Part shown: positions 31,007-42,814 of the stretch, one piece after another
Numbering within the stretch: the first letter of the stretch is position 1
Layout of the letters: each line of letters starts with the position of its first letter
Assembly: GCA_023053575.1 (NCBI GenBank)
Contig: JAKZAP010000014.1
Span: forward strand, 9,796,001 to 9,860,000
DNA: 64,000 nt
Direction of reading: 5' to 3'
From: Branchinecta lynchi
Lineage: Eukaryota > Arthropoda > Branchiopoda > Anostraca > Branchinectidae
The notes under the pieces: generated by a model
Databases searched by the model: none
What the model was told of the DNA's origin: nothing
What the model saw: the letters and a program-made list of their open reading frames with translations, nothing else
Made by a program: the position numbers and the translations under genes

Positions 31007-33269
31007 CAGGGTTGTGCATGAATAATCGTTATTCGCTGAATCACGATTCAATTCAGGATTTTATGAATAATCGAGAATCGAATCGTAATCGTCATTTGTT
31101 TTCCCCGCTGAATCTTTCAGTGAATCCTAATCACCTTTTTGGGATCCCAAAACGTAAGTGGAGGGATACCTATGACATCGCAAAAGTTGTCCGTCTGTCC
31201 GTCCGTCCGTCCGTCTGTCCGTCCGTCTGTAAGCACGATAACTCTCGAAGGGAATGATATATTTTGATGAAACTTGGTGTGAGGGTTCGTTGGGTCGTCG
31301 GACCAGTCAAGTTCGTAGATGGGCTTTGTAGCTCTACATTTAGGGGTGGGGGAGGGGATTCAAATTAAGGGACAAACAAAATATTTTGAAACAGCTAATG
31401 TGATAGTCGATTATGGGGTAAGAAGACATGCTGAACACGATGGTGAAAACCATTTTGTCGTCGGACATGTAGTTCGCCCGGAATCCGGCTAAAACCGGAA
31501 AGTTTGTCGAAAGTACAAGTTTTATTTGAAGTTGATTAGATGTTCGATTTAGGGGTAGGAAGACATGCTGAAGACGATGGTGTAAATTATTTTCTCGACG
31601 GACAAGTATTTCGCCCGGAATCCGGCCCAAACCGGAAAGTTTGTTGAAAGTAAAAGTTTTATTTGAAATTGATTAGATGTTCGGTTTCGGGGTAGGAAGA
31701 CATGCTGAAGACGATGGTGAAAACTATTTTCTCGATGGATAACTATTTCGCCCGGAATCCGGCCCAAACCGGAAAGTTTGTTGAAAGTAAAAGTTTTATT
31801 TGAAGTTGATTAAATTTCGATTTAGAGGTAGGGAGACATGCTGAAGACGATGGTGAAAACTATTTTCTCGACGGAGAAGTATTTCGACCGGAATCCGGCC
31901 CAAACCGGAAAGTTTGTCAAAATTAAAAGTTTTGTTTGGAGTTGATTAGATGTTTGATTTAGGGCAAGAAAACATGCTGAACACTTATGTGAAAACAAGT
32001 TTCTACCCGGACACGTAGTTCGTCCGGAATCCGGCCAAAACCGGAAAACTGTTGGAATTCAAAGTTTTATTTCTAGTTGATTAGATGAGCGATTTAAGAA
32101 GAGATGCTGAGTCCCTGTGTGACAATCGTATTTTACCCGGACATATAGTTCGACCGGAATCCGGCTGGAAGCGGAAAATTTGTTATAAGCTAAATTTCTA
32201 TTTGAAGTTGATTAGATGTTCATTACTGGGGAAAGAAGATACCCTGATTTCGTCTTTGAGCTTTCTTTTTTCGCCGGACAAGTAGTTCTGGAGTTCGGCC
32301 GGAACCGGGAAATTGGCAGAAGTGGCAGGAAGTTTTCGTCAAAACAGATATGACTTATAGGAGTAAACACACATGCTGAATCCAAGTCTGAACTTGGTTT
32401 TCTCAGGTGATTAGCTATTTGGCCTTAATCTGTTTCTGAATTTTAATTGTAAAAATGTTCAAGGAGTCAGGCGAAGACTGGATCTGGCTAAGACAAGACC
32501 CAGTTGTCTGGATCAGATATTGAATTTTTGGGATCCCATCGAAACCTTTGGTCTTGTTTCCGTCGAATCGCAGTGCAGTGCGCCTCAAAAAATTAAAAAT
32601 TGCAGTGAATCCTCCTTAAAAAGGATCAAAACTAGTTTCCCTATGGGATGTACAGCTCACATTTGCAGCATAATTGTTTACTGATTACTTGTTCTGCAAT
32701 TTCTTCCTGGTAACCTTTCCACATCCTCTGGAGGGTACATAGAGGTATAAATGCATGGGACAATGGTTATTGAAGTCATTCTGCTAGTATTTTAGTAGTA
32801 TTTCGCAACTTGCTTCTGCTAGGCCAGTAACAGGCGTACATTCTCAAAATCTGAATTGAAACCAGAGAGGGGAACCTCAAATTGCTTCTTTTGTTACTAT
32901 ATAATATGTGTACTTTTTTTTTTGAAGCCTTTTTTGCATCTACGATGTTGGCTTTCTAGATATAACCAGGTGTCTGAAAGAAATGTTTGTCAACCTCGAC
33001 GATCACGGGGAAGCCACAGGTGACGAAAACAAGACGACCCATTGTCGGCTGCACAAACTGATTTTAACCTGTACTTTCTACTAGGACCATCCTGCACAGC
33101 TTGAAAACTTCTGTAATTTTTCCTTGAATGGTTTTGAGTCGTGAATCGAATCACTTTTTTGGGTGAATTGAATCGGATCGTTCTGCTATCGTAATCGAAT
33201 TGTGGGTGATCGAGGACAAGTGAATCTAGAATTGTGCGATTCAGAGGCAGGTCAAATCGTATAACCCTG
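31007..33269. mobile_element. hAT-like element with 8-bp duplication, split by R copy 6
   Basis: Ends CAGGGTTGTGC / GTATAACCCTG, flanked by GCTGGAAT at 30999-31006 and 33270-33277. Just inside both ends are degenerate GAATCG/CGATTC-rich sequences. Removing R copy 6 leaves about 840 bp with no transposase. The GAATCG-rich interior resembles the hAT-like element at 59641-60147. Confidence 0.9.
31136..32558 (+). repeat. R element, copy 6 (full length)
   Basis: Starts TTTTTGGGATCCCAAAACGT and ends CCCATCGAAACCTTTGGTCT TGT. Eight or so tandem units of about 137 bp (for example TGTTCGATTT at 31541 and its counterpart at 31678). Its first 880 bp match R copy 9 (63121-64000) almost base for base. 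Confidence 0.9.
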
Positions 33270-33904
33270 GCTGGAATAGCTCATTCTAGTCGGGAGGTAA
33301 ATTTGTGTCATGTATGCTTAAACACATTTGAAACTTTCATAGCCTATCATAGTAAAATATCAGGCTCATACAATAAATGTTTATGTTCTCTTTTATGTTT
33401 AAGTTACCCTGAAAGCGAACTTCTCTTTCTTAATTTGCTGTGTATAGCATCTTTTGTCGCGTATTGAGACTCGGACCGAATTTGGTGGTAAGGTCGCAGA
33501 TTGAGGCAATAGTATAATCAATACAAGGTTTGACCGCAAGCAAATTGCAACCGAAATGATTCTTCCGCCATGTTGTAGAGAAAAATAACTGTACAACATA
33601 TCAAAAGTTGAGAAACCTAGCGGGGTGGAAAATTTGTGTTTTTTTTAGCAGTTTCTTTTTAATTTTTCAGCTGAATTTTTTTTAATTCTTAAGCCTTTGT
33701 GTTTGCTTCATGGGAAATACTGCTCCGGTGTAGTTTTATGTCCTGAACTCGAATATCACATCAGAGAGTAGTTATCAAGTGATATATACTCGCTACCAAG
33801 TTTTACGGGTAGTCCCAATTGTTAATCGTTCTATGTACATCTCCAGTTAATAATCTTTAATATATATATTTAGCCTATACATATATATAATATATATATG
33901 TATA

Positions 33905-34740
33905 AAGCCTACACATACATATTTTTTTAAATCGTCCTCGCCTGGTGTTGGCTGATTTTCCCTTCGAGCTATGTTACCCTGCGGTATCTCTTCTAGCGAC
34001 AAATTGGGTCGACCGTTGCCTCTAACAAGTAGGTTCAGCAACCTTTGGTTGTCTTTTGAGACTAGTTTCTGAGGGAGCTTTAGGGTGGCGCCTCCGCTGG
34101 CGGGATCATTCGCACATCTATGAGCCTTACGAAAGCTGCGTCCATCTTAGTCTCAGCTTCCCTTTCGATTCTTCAGTTTCGGGCCTCTAGTTCTTTCAGG
34201 CTCCAAGCCTGTGTTTCTTGGTCCCCTTAGGTGACAGGAGTGTATGTGGTGTCTCTGATTGTTGCACTCTTAATGAGCTTTTTGATCCTTGTTAAGTTCA
34301 AAAATTTTTTCACACCGTTCATGGTCTTAAGGGGCTTAAGGTTGTTCTTGGGGACAGGTCGTGGGTTGTCCTGGAATTTAGTCGTTACGGAGATGAGCCA
34401 TATAGAGCTCCGTGGTGACTGGTTTGCGTTGTTGGTTAGGGCCCCAAGGTCCTTCGGTGCTTTGTGCAGGGCACTAGCGCCATCGGTTTCCATTCGTTGG
34501 TGTACCTTTTCGTTTAGGGGAAGAGTACGGTATTACTTGCTGGTACTATGCGGTCTCTTCGCGGGAAATTGGAGCTCAAACAGACTCCTTCATGTTGCCT
34601 TTTGACGTCGGTACTTATTAGTCAGCGCTTGCTTCTCCGTCATTGCTCCGTCCTCCGATTCGCTACATCAGCAACATTTTTGTCCTTGGCTTCTTGGTGT
34701 AGGCCGATTTTGGTTGTGTTCGTCGTCTCATTTCTGTGAT
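33905..34740 (-). pseudogene. Decayed coding sequence, unrecognised (possibly retroelement ORF1/gag)
   Basis: Minus-strand fragments read like protein in three adjoining frames: KDLGALTNNANQSPRSSIWL and VTTKFQDNPRPVPKNN (34493-34227), MDAAFVRLIDVRMIPPAEA (about 34147-34090), then GATLKLPQKLVSKDNQRLL and EEIPQGNIARRENQPTPGED (about 34098-33910). The frame changes show decay. No conserved motif is recognised. The overlapping plus-strand ORF of 124 codons is judged a shadow. Confidence 0.4.
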
Positions 34741-34798
34741 GGTATAATTTCGAATGGTCTGAGCCGACAGACGGTTTTGCTAACCTGCCTGTCGTCTA

Positions 34799-35184
34799 CA
34801 CGGTTCGAAGTTTCATAACAGATAGCGTATAACACTTTCAAGAATAACACCTTTTCACTTAGAAATAAAGTGTTATGACCAATTAAGTTTACACTACTTC
34901 GTGCCTAGATCTCCAACAACACCTTCAATTGGTAAAAAATACTAACGGGAACAAAAGAAACATAACAGATAACATCCCAAAGTGTTATCTGTTGAAATCG
35001 CGCATCCTTCTGTTGTCGTTATGTAACTTCACACAGTGTAGTATTTTTAACCTATTGAAGGTGTTGCTGGAGATCTAGGCACGTAATAGTATAAACTTAA
35101 TTGGTCATAACACTTTATTTCTAAGTGAAAAGGTGTTATTCTTGAAAGTGTTATGTGCAATCTGTTATGAAACTTCTGACAGTG
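34799..35184. mobile_element. Foldback MITE of the CACTGTCAGA family, copy 3
   Basis: 386-bp palindrome very similar to 22736-23125, flanked by TA (34797-34798 and 35185-35186). The left end has mutated to CACGGTTCGAAG; the right end CTTCTGACAGTG is intact. Confidence 0.85.
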
Positions 35185-35285
35185 TAGGGATTCGAAGGTT
35201 ATGATTCTAGGTTTGATACCCTCCATCGTAAATACTTGTAGGTGTTGAAGACCAGACTCTCGACTCGAATGAGACTAAATATAAA

Positions 35286-35788
35286 GAGGGTATTTGCGAG
35301 CGGGAAAGCAAAGTCGGAATCTCTTTCCAGTGGTTTTTAGGCTGCTTGAAAATTGAAGCAGCTTTCCTGGATAGTGATTCCAGGAAGTTAGTGGAAAGCT
35401 ACGCGGGAAACTGAATGCTTCAATGGGAATCTTCACACTGCTGAAAAAACTTTCTCACTAACAAATGAAAAAAAAAATGTTAAGCATCATTGAGGATGAC
35501 GTCATTCCATTATATGATAGTGGAAGAAACGTCAGTGAACCATATTTATTCTGAAAGGTTTGCAATATCTTTGACGTGCAAGTGCTATTCGTTTTTGGAT
35601 AATCATGGCTAATTAATAAACGTGATTGGATTTGATGATTTGAATTCGACAGTTTCCCGGCGATTTCAGCTTTCCATGCGTTTTCGCGATTGATCCGGAG
35701 GAAAGTGATTCTAGAAATTGCTTTCCCATACGTTTGGAGATACGCATCGCTCGCCGGAAGGTGGTTCCGGAATCTCGCGAAAACCCTC
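35286..35788. mobile_element. TIR element with GAGGGTATTTGCGAG ends
   Basis: Left GAGGGTATTTGCGAG and right CTCGCGAAAACCCTC are imperfect inverted repeats about 500 bp apart, with GGAAAGC / GCTTTCC also inverted inside. Flanks ATATAAA / TATATAG may include a short duplication. Non-coding. Confidence 0.55.
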
Positions 35789-36514
35789 TATATAGCGCTC
35801 TAGATGATGTGTAAGTAAAGTGTGGAACAAAATGTGCACATCCATTGCACCGAACTGGCAAGGATTAACTTTCTCAGTGTTTACCAGTGTGATTATGTTA
35901 CCTGTGATTCAAGTTTAATTGCAACTGAAAAGTGACGAACAGGATTATTTTGAAGAATTCTACTTGACATGGTAATATCCATTCGGAAAACGTCTTGTAT
36001 GGGGATGAATGTGAAACACTTTTAGGTTGAACAGACCTTGAATCTGATACGATACTCGAATTTAGGACACAAAATTACATGAAAACATGTATCTTACGAA
36101 GAAAACGGTAAGCTTTTAGAAAATCGGAAATACCAGCTGAAAAAAAGAATTTATATGCGCTCAAACGAATGTGCTGTAATAGAATTGCGAATCTCTTCTA
36201 AGGTGATGAACGTGAAGCACTTTTGGTTGACCTTATCTTAAATCTGATGTGATATTTGAATTCAGCACATAAAACCAAACCAGAAACCTGTTTTCCATGA
36301 ACTAAATACTAAGACTTAAGAAAATAATAAACTTTAGCTGAAAAAATAAATAACAGAAAACTTTAAAAAAAAAACGACTTTTGCATCCCGCTAGGTTTCT
36401 AAACTCTTGATATGTTGTATAGTTTTTTGTCTCTACAATGTGGTGTAAACATCATTTCTGTTGCAATTTGTTTGCGGTCAAGTCATATTTGACGCTAGAT
36501 TGACTATACTAGAG

Positions 36515-36900
36515 ATAGAAAGAAACCTTTCATCCGTGCTTGAATTTGCAGCATTGGGGAAATATATAGTATTTCTATCTGGCGAAAGTTAAGTATATTT
36601 CGTCAATGAATCTGGGTTTGTTTTTACATCAATCAATTTCTGAATCAAATTCTGCAAACCAGTTTAAAGTTGCAGTTTTTCGGATGTAGCTTACTGCACT
36701 GTAGTTTTACGTACTTTTATTTTCGTCATGAAAGTACCGGGTTTCGAATGGACAAATAAAACGGTACACGGTACTTCCATAATAAAATAAATGTACATCA
36801 AAACTACAGTGAAACTACAGACAAAAAAACTTCAGTCGGCGAACCAGCCGGATCCGTAAACTCCTTCGGGCGAAGACCAAGAGTTTGTTCCGTCCGTAAA
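36515..36900. other. No gene recognised
   Basis: AT-rich; no repeat match or coding segment seen. Confidence 0.35.
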
Positions 36901-36907
36901 TCCGGAT

Positions 36908-37440
36908 TCTTGGGATCCCAAAACGTAAGTGGAAGGATACCTATGATCTCGCAAAAGTTATCCTTCTGTCCTTCCGTCCGTCTGTTAGCATACTATCGAA
37001 GGGGTTGAGATATGTTTTTAAAACTTAGCATGAGGACTCTTTGGGTGAAAGTACAGGTCAAGTTTATGTGATGGTGGGGGATTCGGGGACGAAATTTTTT
37101 TCTTTGAAAAAGCGAATGAGATCTGTCGATTTAGGGGTAAGGAGACATGTTGAATCCGAATATGTTTCACGAAGTGCCCCCCCAACTCCCCCACACCTGT
37201 CGAGACTTGAAATGGAGCATCAGAGGCATGTCTTCTGTTCAGTTATCAAGTTATTTACGCATGATATAAATATAATCTCAACTGTCCGAATATGTTTCAT
37301 GAAGTTTTCGCCCCCCCCCCCAACTCCCCCACACCTGTTGAGACTTGAAATGGAACATCAGAGGCATATCTTCTGTTTAGTTATCAAGTTATTTACGCAT
37401 GATATAAATATAATCTCAACTGAATACCGCTGATGAAGAA
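36908..37440 (+). repeat. R element, copy 7 (5' portion with a tandem duplication)
   Basis: Starts TTGGGATCCCAAAACGTAAG and a GTCC-like tract. Within it, CCGAATATGTTTCA...AACTCCCCCACACCTGT... ATAATCTCAACTG is duplicated in tandem (about 37156-37283 and 37284-37424). The 3' end of R is missing. Confidence 0.7.
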
Positions 37441-37479
37441 TCGTAGCATTGTTTGAATAAATAATCTCAACGCTCAATA

Positions 37480-37705
37480 TAATGGATTCCCCCTCCCTCC
37501 ACTATCCCCCAGATGGTTGGACCAGGGAACTGACTATTTCCAGGTGAGTTAGATCGGGTCCCTGATATGCCTGCCAGTTTTCATCGTCCTATCACATCTG
37601 GAACTACCTAACTCAAAGCCGTGGGACAAACCGCCCGACTGACGGACCGATCAACAGAATCGCGATCGGTAGGCTATTTGGCACTAGAGTAAGAGGCTAC
37701 AAGTG
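37480..37705 (-). repeat. Family G fragment, copy 4
   Basis: Contains TCCCTCCACTATCCCCCAGA, TGCCTGCCAGTTTTCATCGT, CCGACTGACGGACCGAT and the GGCACTAGAGTAAGAGGC terminal region. It lies 190 bp before exon B. Confidence 0.65.
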
Positions 37706-37897
37706 ACATAAAAACAAAACAAAAAGTTTAGAATGACAATTTTATAATTACAAATGTTGGGGGCTATTCAGTCGCCTATTTTTTGCATTATTTTATTATT
37801 GTTATATAACCTCAAAGGTATGCTCCAGGATATGCTCCAACTGTCCGATTTCCTTTCCCAAGTAATTACTAATTGTCAAACATTTATTCTTTTTCAG

Positions 37898-37989
37898 GGA
37901 TCAGTGGCACCGTACACATGGACACCAACGGCGATAGAATATCGGATTACACATTGTTAGATATGGACCCGACAACCGGAAATTTCGAG
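37898..37989 (+). CDS. Natriuretic peptide receptor-like, exon B
   Basis: Short internal exon (92 bp) following a TTTTTCAG acceptor and ending at GAG before donor GTAAGA. With the G carried over from exon A it reads G-ISGTVHMDTNGDR and then ISDYTLLDMDPTTGNFE. The pattern FQG(x)SG..., D-(x)-NGDR, DY(x)L(x)DMDP(x)(x)G is characteristic of the last strands of the ligand-binding domain in natriuretic peptide receptors. Entry is phase 1 and exit phase 0; both match the neighbouring exons. The upstream intron is 19256 bp and is filled with repeat copies and LINE fragments. The exon lies about 190 bp after a G/C-rich repeat fragment, but no repeat intrudes into it. Confidence 0.9.
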
Positions 37990-38775
37990 GTAAGATTTTG
38001 TTGACAATGAACCAAATTCTTGCTGTCGCTTAGTACATTATTCTTTTTTTTTATCTGCTTTTCGGCTTTTAATTGTTAAAGGTCAATGGGCACATCAAAC
38101 TACCCCATTCCCACTCTGTAACAACCTGGGAACAATGCTTACCCCCTAGATCGGCAGCTTTTTCAACAGTTTCCTCTCTGTGATATTTTAAAGCGTAATT
38201 TTTTGGGCCAGTACATTCTCAATTTATTAGCTTGGACAAAGATAAAAGTGATGTTTCTTATTATACTTAGTAGATCTTTATTTTATGCATGAATCAGCTT
38301 GTATAATCCAGATTTGAATAGGTTATTTGTTTTTGAGTGATTTTTGTAGCTATGTTATTTTTTATAAGCTTATTGCATTTTCTGGTACATTTTGTAAAGC
38401 AAGCTAATCAAGCTTCACAACACTATTCCACAAAGAAAAACTTTTAATAGACACTTTAAGCCATGGAACTTCTAATGAAACACTAGAACAATCAGGGAAA
38501 TTGCATCTGCGGCTTGACCTTGGTGACATCTCAAATATATCCTTTTCTATCAAGCATTGCTGGGAGTTTTTGAATTTCCTGCCATGATATCCCAGCTACT
38601 AAGATTTGGATCGCCGAAATGCCAGAGAGGTAAAGACAAGGGATAACAAGAAAACGGCCGATTTTCGTAGCACCTTTTAAAGGAAGTCGGAAATGTTTAT
38701 TTGTGAAGCATTTAATACAAAGTAAAGCATTAGAAGTGTCCATTGTGCTTTAATAAGTAATACATAAGAAACCAA
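37990..38775. other. Second-intron start, nothing recognised
   Basis: No repeat or coding segment seen on either strand. Confidence 0.4.
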
Positions 38776-38778
38776 ACA

Positions 38779-40945
38779 AGAGCTGAAAGCTCATATGGCA
38801 CTTGTAAGAACAGTTAGCATGTTTGTCAGATACGGTTTGCAGTTGTCAAGGCTGGATCTCTTTCCCGATATTCGTTTCATCAGTGATCTAGTAAATCTGA
38901 AATGATTATTCCACTCACTGACAACTGTTTCTCCCACAACGATGATCGGATCGGGGGAGGGACTATTTTTTAGCCAATCTGATTCTCTAACATGCCTGCA
39001 AAGTTTCATGGTCATAGCACATTTGGAAGTACTCCAACTAGTGATGACCGTATGGAAAACCCTCTCGAACTACCCCCGCTGTAACATGATCCGGTCCTGC
39101 TTTGTCAATATTGTCTCTACGGCGTATGCTTGTTCTTTCCTCCAAGTCCCATCCCAATCTCTCGACTCTAAGCGTTTCACGAGATTTCCGGCAACCACCT
39201 CCAGCTTCCCCCCCCCCCCCCCACACTGTTATCGGACTCGTTCCGGACTTTAAATTGATCATCTGAGACACTTGTTCTTGATACTTGTCAAGTTTCATTC
39301 ATGTCCGATCACCCGTTCCAAAGTTATGCGTGTCACTAGATCCTAGATTCCCCATTCCTCCACTCCCCAAGGATCATCGTATCGGGGTAGGAACTATTTT
39401 TAAGTCTGGGAGAGTACCTAATATGTCCGCCAAGTTTCATGGTCCTGGTAGGCATCTGGAAGTACGCTAACTCGTGATGACCGGAAATCCAGGAAACCTC
39501 CTCCGACACCCTCCTGCGACACGGTCCGGTCCTGTTTTGTTAATAAAAGTATCTAGGGTTAATGCTCGTTCTTCTCTTCAGATTCCATCCCGATCCCTCG
39601 ACCCTAAGCTTTTCACAAGATCTTCAGGGATGAGGGGTTTGCAACTTTTGCTAGCTGGTGTACCCATTATTTTTATCCGGTGAACTTGATGTCTATCACG
39701 GGAGAGGGACTTGTAAGTAAGATTCGATTCACGAGGGGCTAGAACTTTTGTAAATTGGTGGACATTATATTCGATTTCTATAAATCTGACAGTAAGAAAG
39801 TTTGTATCGATGGTCTATCGCTGTAACCTAGGATTAACTGCTTACGCAGCGGGTACGAACGATAATGTAAAACAATGAGGTAGTTTCGTAATAATTAATA
39901 GTGTCATCTATGGTATTTTAATCCTGAAAAGTTACGGATAGCTATATAATACCAACTATATTATATAAGATATAGTTCCAAGCTTTCATCCGTCACGATG
40001 TGTACGATTGAAACGGACAAAGTTCAACTGACTGCAAAGTCAATTTCGTCCCTTCTTCCGATATTCTTTTGTTGTTGTTTTTACAACGCTGAACAATAGC
40101 TTTTGATCATGTGATGATTCTTTTTAGAACATTCCGTTTTTAAGCTTCGATAAGTTGAACCGGTCCCCCCTATACCCCCACCCCCAGTTTTCGGATTCGG
40201 GCAGATTTGAAACTGTAACTCCGAGACACTTAATGTTCACACTTGTCAAGTTTCATGCATGTCCGATTACCCGTTCCAAAGTTATGCATGTTTCTGGTTT
40301 CCATATTCCCCATCCCTCCACTCCCCCCACGATGGCTGGGTCGGCAAAGTAATTATTTCCAAGTTAATCTGGTCGGTTCCCTCATATGCCTGCCAAGTTG
40401 TGTTGTCCTAGCTTATGTGGAAGCGTTTCACGAGATTTCCGGTGCCCCCTCCAGCCTCTCCCCCCCCCCCCAGGTATCGAATCTGGTATGGATTTGAAAC
40501 CGAATATCCGAAACACTTGTTCTTGACAAATATCAAGTTTCATGCATGTCCTATTACCCTTTCCAAAGTTGATGCGCTACTAGTTTCCGGATTTCCCATC
40601 CCTCACCCCCCCCCCCCCCCACGATGGCCGGAACTGGGTAATGATTATTTCCAAGGTAATCTGGCCGGTTCCCTGATATGCCTGCCAAGTTTCATTGTCC
40701 TAGCTTATGTGAAGCATTTCACGAGATTTCAGGGACCCCCCCCCCCCCAGTTATCGCATTTCGTTCAGATTTGAAACTGAGCATCTAAAGCACTTGTTCT
40801 TGACATATGTCAAGTTTCATGCATGTCCAATTACCCGTTCCAAAGTTTTGTATGTTACTAGTTTCCGGATTTCCCATCCCTCCACTCCCCCCACGACGAC
40901 CGGATCAGGGAAGTGATTTTTTCCAAGTTAATCTGGTTTTGGAGT
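38779..40945 (-). repeat. Family G element, copy 5 (interrupted)
   Basis: Starts AACAAGAGCTGAAAGCTCAT, ATGGCACTTG, followed by repeated CAAGTTTCAT(G/C) blocks, C homopolymers and TGATATGCCTGCCAAG. It is interrupted at about 39700-40150 by other sequence, including the family E copy at 39840-40090. The far end is truncated near 40945. Confidence 0.7.
39840..40090 (-). repeat. Dispersed family E, copy 1
   Basis: Reverse complement matches 44860-45010 and 45335-45500: GAAGAAGGGACGAAATTGAC versus GAAGTAGGGACTAAATTGAC, then CAGTTGAAC, TATAATCTAGTTGG-like and AACTTTTCAGGAT. Confidence 0.6.
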
Positions 40946-41289
40946 CCCAATCTGGAACAGTATAAAAACATAATTAGGCTACTTTGACCTCATTTGACCC
41001 AGAGTACAGAATGAAGACAGAAGTAGCTTACTTTCTTGGGAAAAGGCAGAACACAGTCAGATAGAAGTGTAGTTCAGCATTTGTTCTGACCCAGGGGACA
41101 CAAGCATGATATCTACTGATATCCGGCCTAAAATCAGTCAACTTTCAAGAAAAGCACCAACCCACCCCCCACCATAGGGTACAGAAATCTGTTTTGGGGT
41201 TTAGGACCCCCTCCCCCTACCCCTCGGAAAAAATCGAGAATTTTAGTTCCAAACCACCCACCCCACCACCCCAGACTGGTGGACTGAAC

Positions 41290-42697
41290 GAAATGGAGGG
41301 ATACCTATGACATCGCAAAAATGTCCGTCTGTCTGTGAGCTCTGTCTCTGTCTCTGTGAGCTCTGTCTGTAACTCTCGAAGATAATGAGATAGTTTGATG
41401 AAACTTGGTGTGAGGATTATTTGAGTCAAGGGTAAGGTCAAGTTCCTAGATGGGCTCTGTAACTCTACATTTAGGGGTGGGGGAGAGGGTTTCAAATTAA
41501 GGGAAACAAATATTTTTAAAAGCTATTGAGATAGTTGATTTAGGGGTAAGGAGACATGCTGAATCCAAATATGTAAGTTATTTTCTTGCCGGACAAGTAG
41601 TTCAACCGGAATCCAGTGAAAACCGGACACAAAACTTGTCGACCAATTTTCGGCTATAGCGATCCTACCCCTTTATTCTCAAATGAGTATAGCTCTGCGC
41701 ACGAGGATGCCGACAACCATTTGTTTATGCTGTGGACGTCGGAGAGAATTGTGTAATCGAAGGTCGAAGGGGTTCTCTAAGGTTTTATACAGAGGCGAAA
41801 GGGACATGGGGGAAAGGCGTTTATTTTAAAGTGGGTTTCGATTGGGAGGAATTGAAATTATTAATTAGTATGCGTGCAGATATTTTACCGCTGGGAGACA
41901 GGAGGAGTTACACGGGTAGGCCGATTGGGAGGATTGGTCTTTGCCCGATGTGTGGAGATATGAATGAGTGTGTGCGACATCTTTTGTGTGATTGTACGGA
42001 ATTGAATGGAGAAGTGAAATATTTGGAGTAAATGATTGTGATCAGGAAATCAGGAATGGATGGAGCAAATGTTTAAGAGCGAGTGTTATGGTACTATAAA
42101 GAAGGTGGGTAGATTCCTCAAGCTGTAAACGATTCATAGAAATCATTTTATGTAGTTTTAGTGGTAGTTAGAAATAAGTTTGTCATTGTGTTTCCGTTTG
42201 TTTGTATTGCCATGGCCCATTGGGCTTTTAAGGTAATAAATATCTTATCTTATCTTCAAACGAGAAAATAATGCTGTTTTAGCGAGGATGTTCATCAATG
42301 ATTCACTGGTAAACTCCAGGTCAAGTTCTTATCTTTAGAGGCAGAGGAGGGGTTTCGAATTTACGGTAAAACTTGTATGTTTTATAAGCTAATAAAATAT
42401 TCATTGAGGGGGTAAGGAGCTCCGCTGAATCCATATCTGAAATTAGTTTTCTTGCTGGACAAATGGTGCATCACTAATTCGGCTGAAACTGGAAATTTGG
42501 TTCAAGCTCAAAGTTGTTTTTGAAATCGATTAGAGATGCGGTATCGGGCAAAAAGACATGTGGAATCCATCTTTGAACTTTATTTTAACAGTACAAATAT
42601 TCAAGGAATCTGACGAAGACTGAATGGCGAAGACACGACCCAATTGTTTGAATCAAATGTTAGATTTTTGGGATCCCATCGAAACCTTTGGTCTTGT
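41290..42697 (+). repeat. R element, copy 8, split by a LINE
   Basis: The 5' part (GGAGGGATACCTATGACATC, a GTCTGTCTGT/CTCTGTCTCTGTGAGC variant of the GTCC tract, GATGAAACTTGGTGTGAGGA) continues to about 41640. The 3' part resumes about 42265 and ends GGGATCCCATCGAAACCTTT, GGTCTTGT. The GGGATCCC start itself is missing. Confidence 0.75.
41640..42262 (+). pseudogene. LINE C-terminal fragment with CCHC-like knuckle and (TCTTA)n tail
   Basis: Plus-strand frame reads ELKLLISMRADILPLGDRRS and IGLCPMCGDMNECVRHLLCD C, i.e. C-x2-C-x7-H-x4-C, the zinc-knuckle-like end of many LINE RT proteins. The stop is followed by CCATGGCCCATTGGGCTTTT and AATAAATATCTTATCTTATC. 5'-truncated. Related to the LINE tail near 23500-23780. 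Confidence 0.8.
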
Positions 42698-42814
42698 AAA
42701 TCCAGTTCTTACCACTCATCTGGTTTCTCCTGGTCCATATACCCACACGTGGAGCAGTAGTTAAGGACCAATCCGACTTTACTCCTCCCCTGGAAATTAT
42801 GTACAAGGTATAGG

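Larger units (their letters stand above)
33480..36510. repeat. Large inverted-repeat structure
   Basis: Sequence at 33500-33770 recurs inverted at 36225-36490: GGTTTGACCGCAAGCAAATTG versus CAATTTGTTTGCGGTCAAG, ACAACATATCAA versus TTGATATGTTGT, AGAAACCTAGCGGG versus CCCGCTAGGTTTCT, and ATATCACATCAGA versus TCTGATGTGATAT. A diverged second unit lies at 35990-36170. The loop carries a coding-like minus-strand fragment and two TIR elements. It may be the remains of one larger transposon. Confidence 0.65.

Noticed and set aside
34231..34605. 124-codon plus-strand hydrophobic ORF resembling a membrane protein
   Set aside because: It lies opposite a minus-strand region with more protein-like composition and no splice or start support; judged a shadow.
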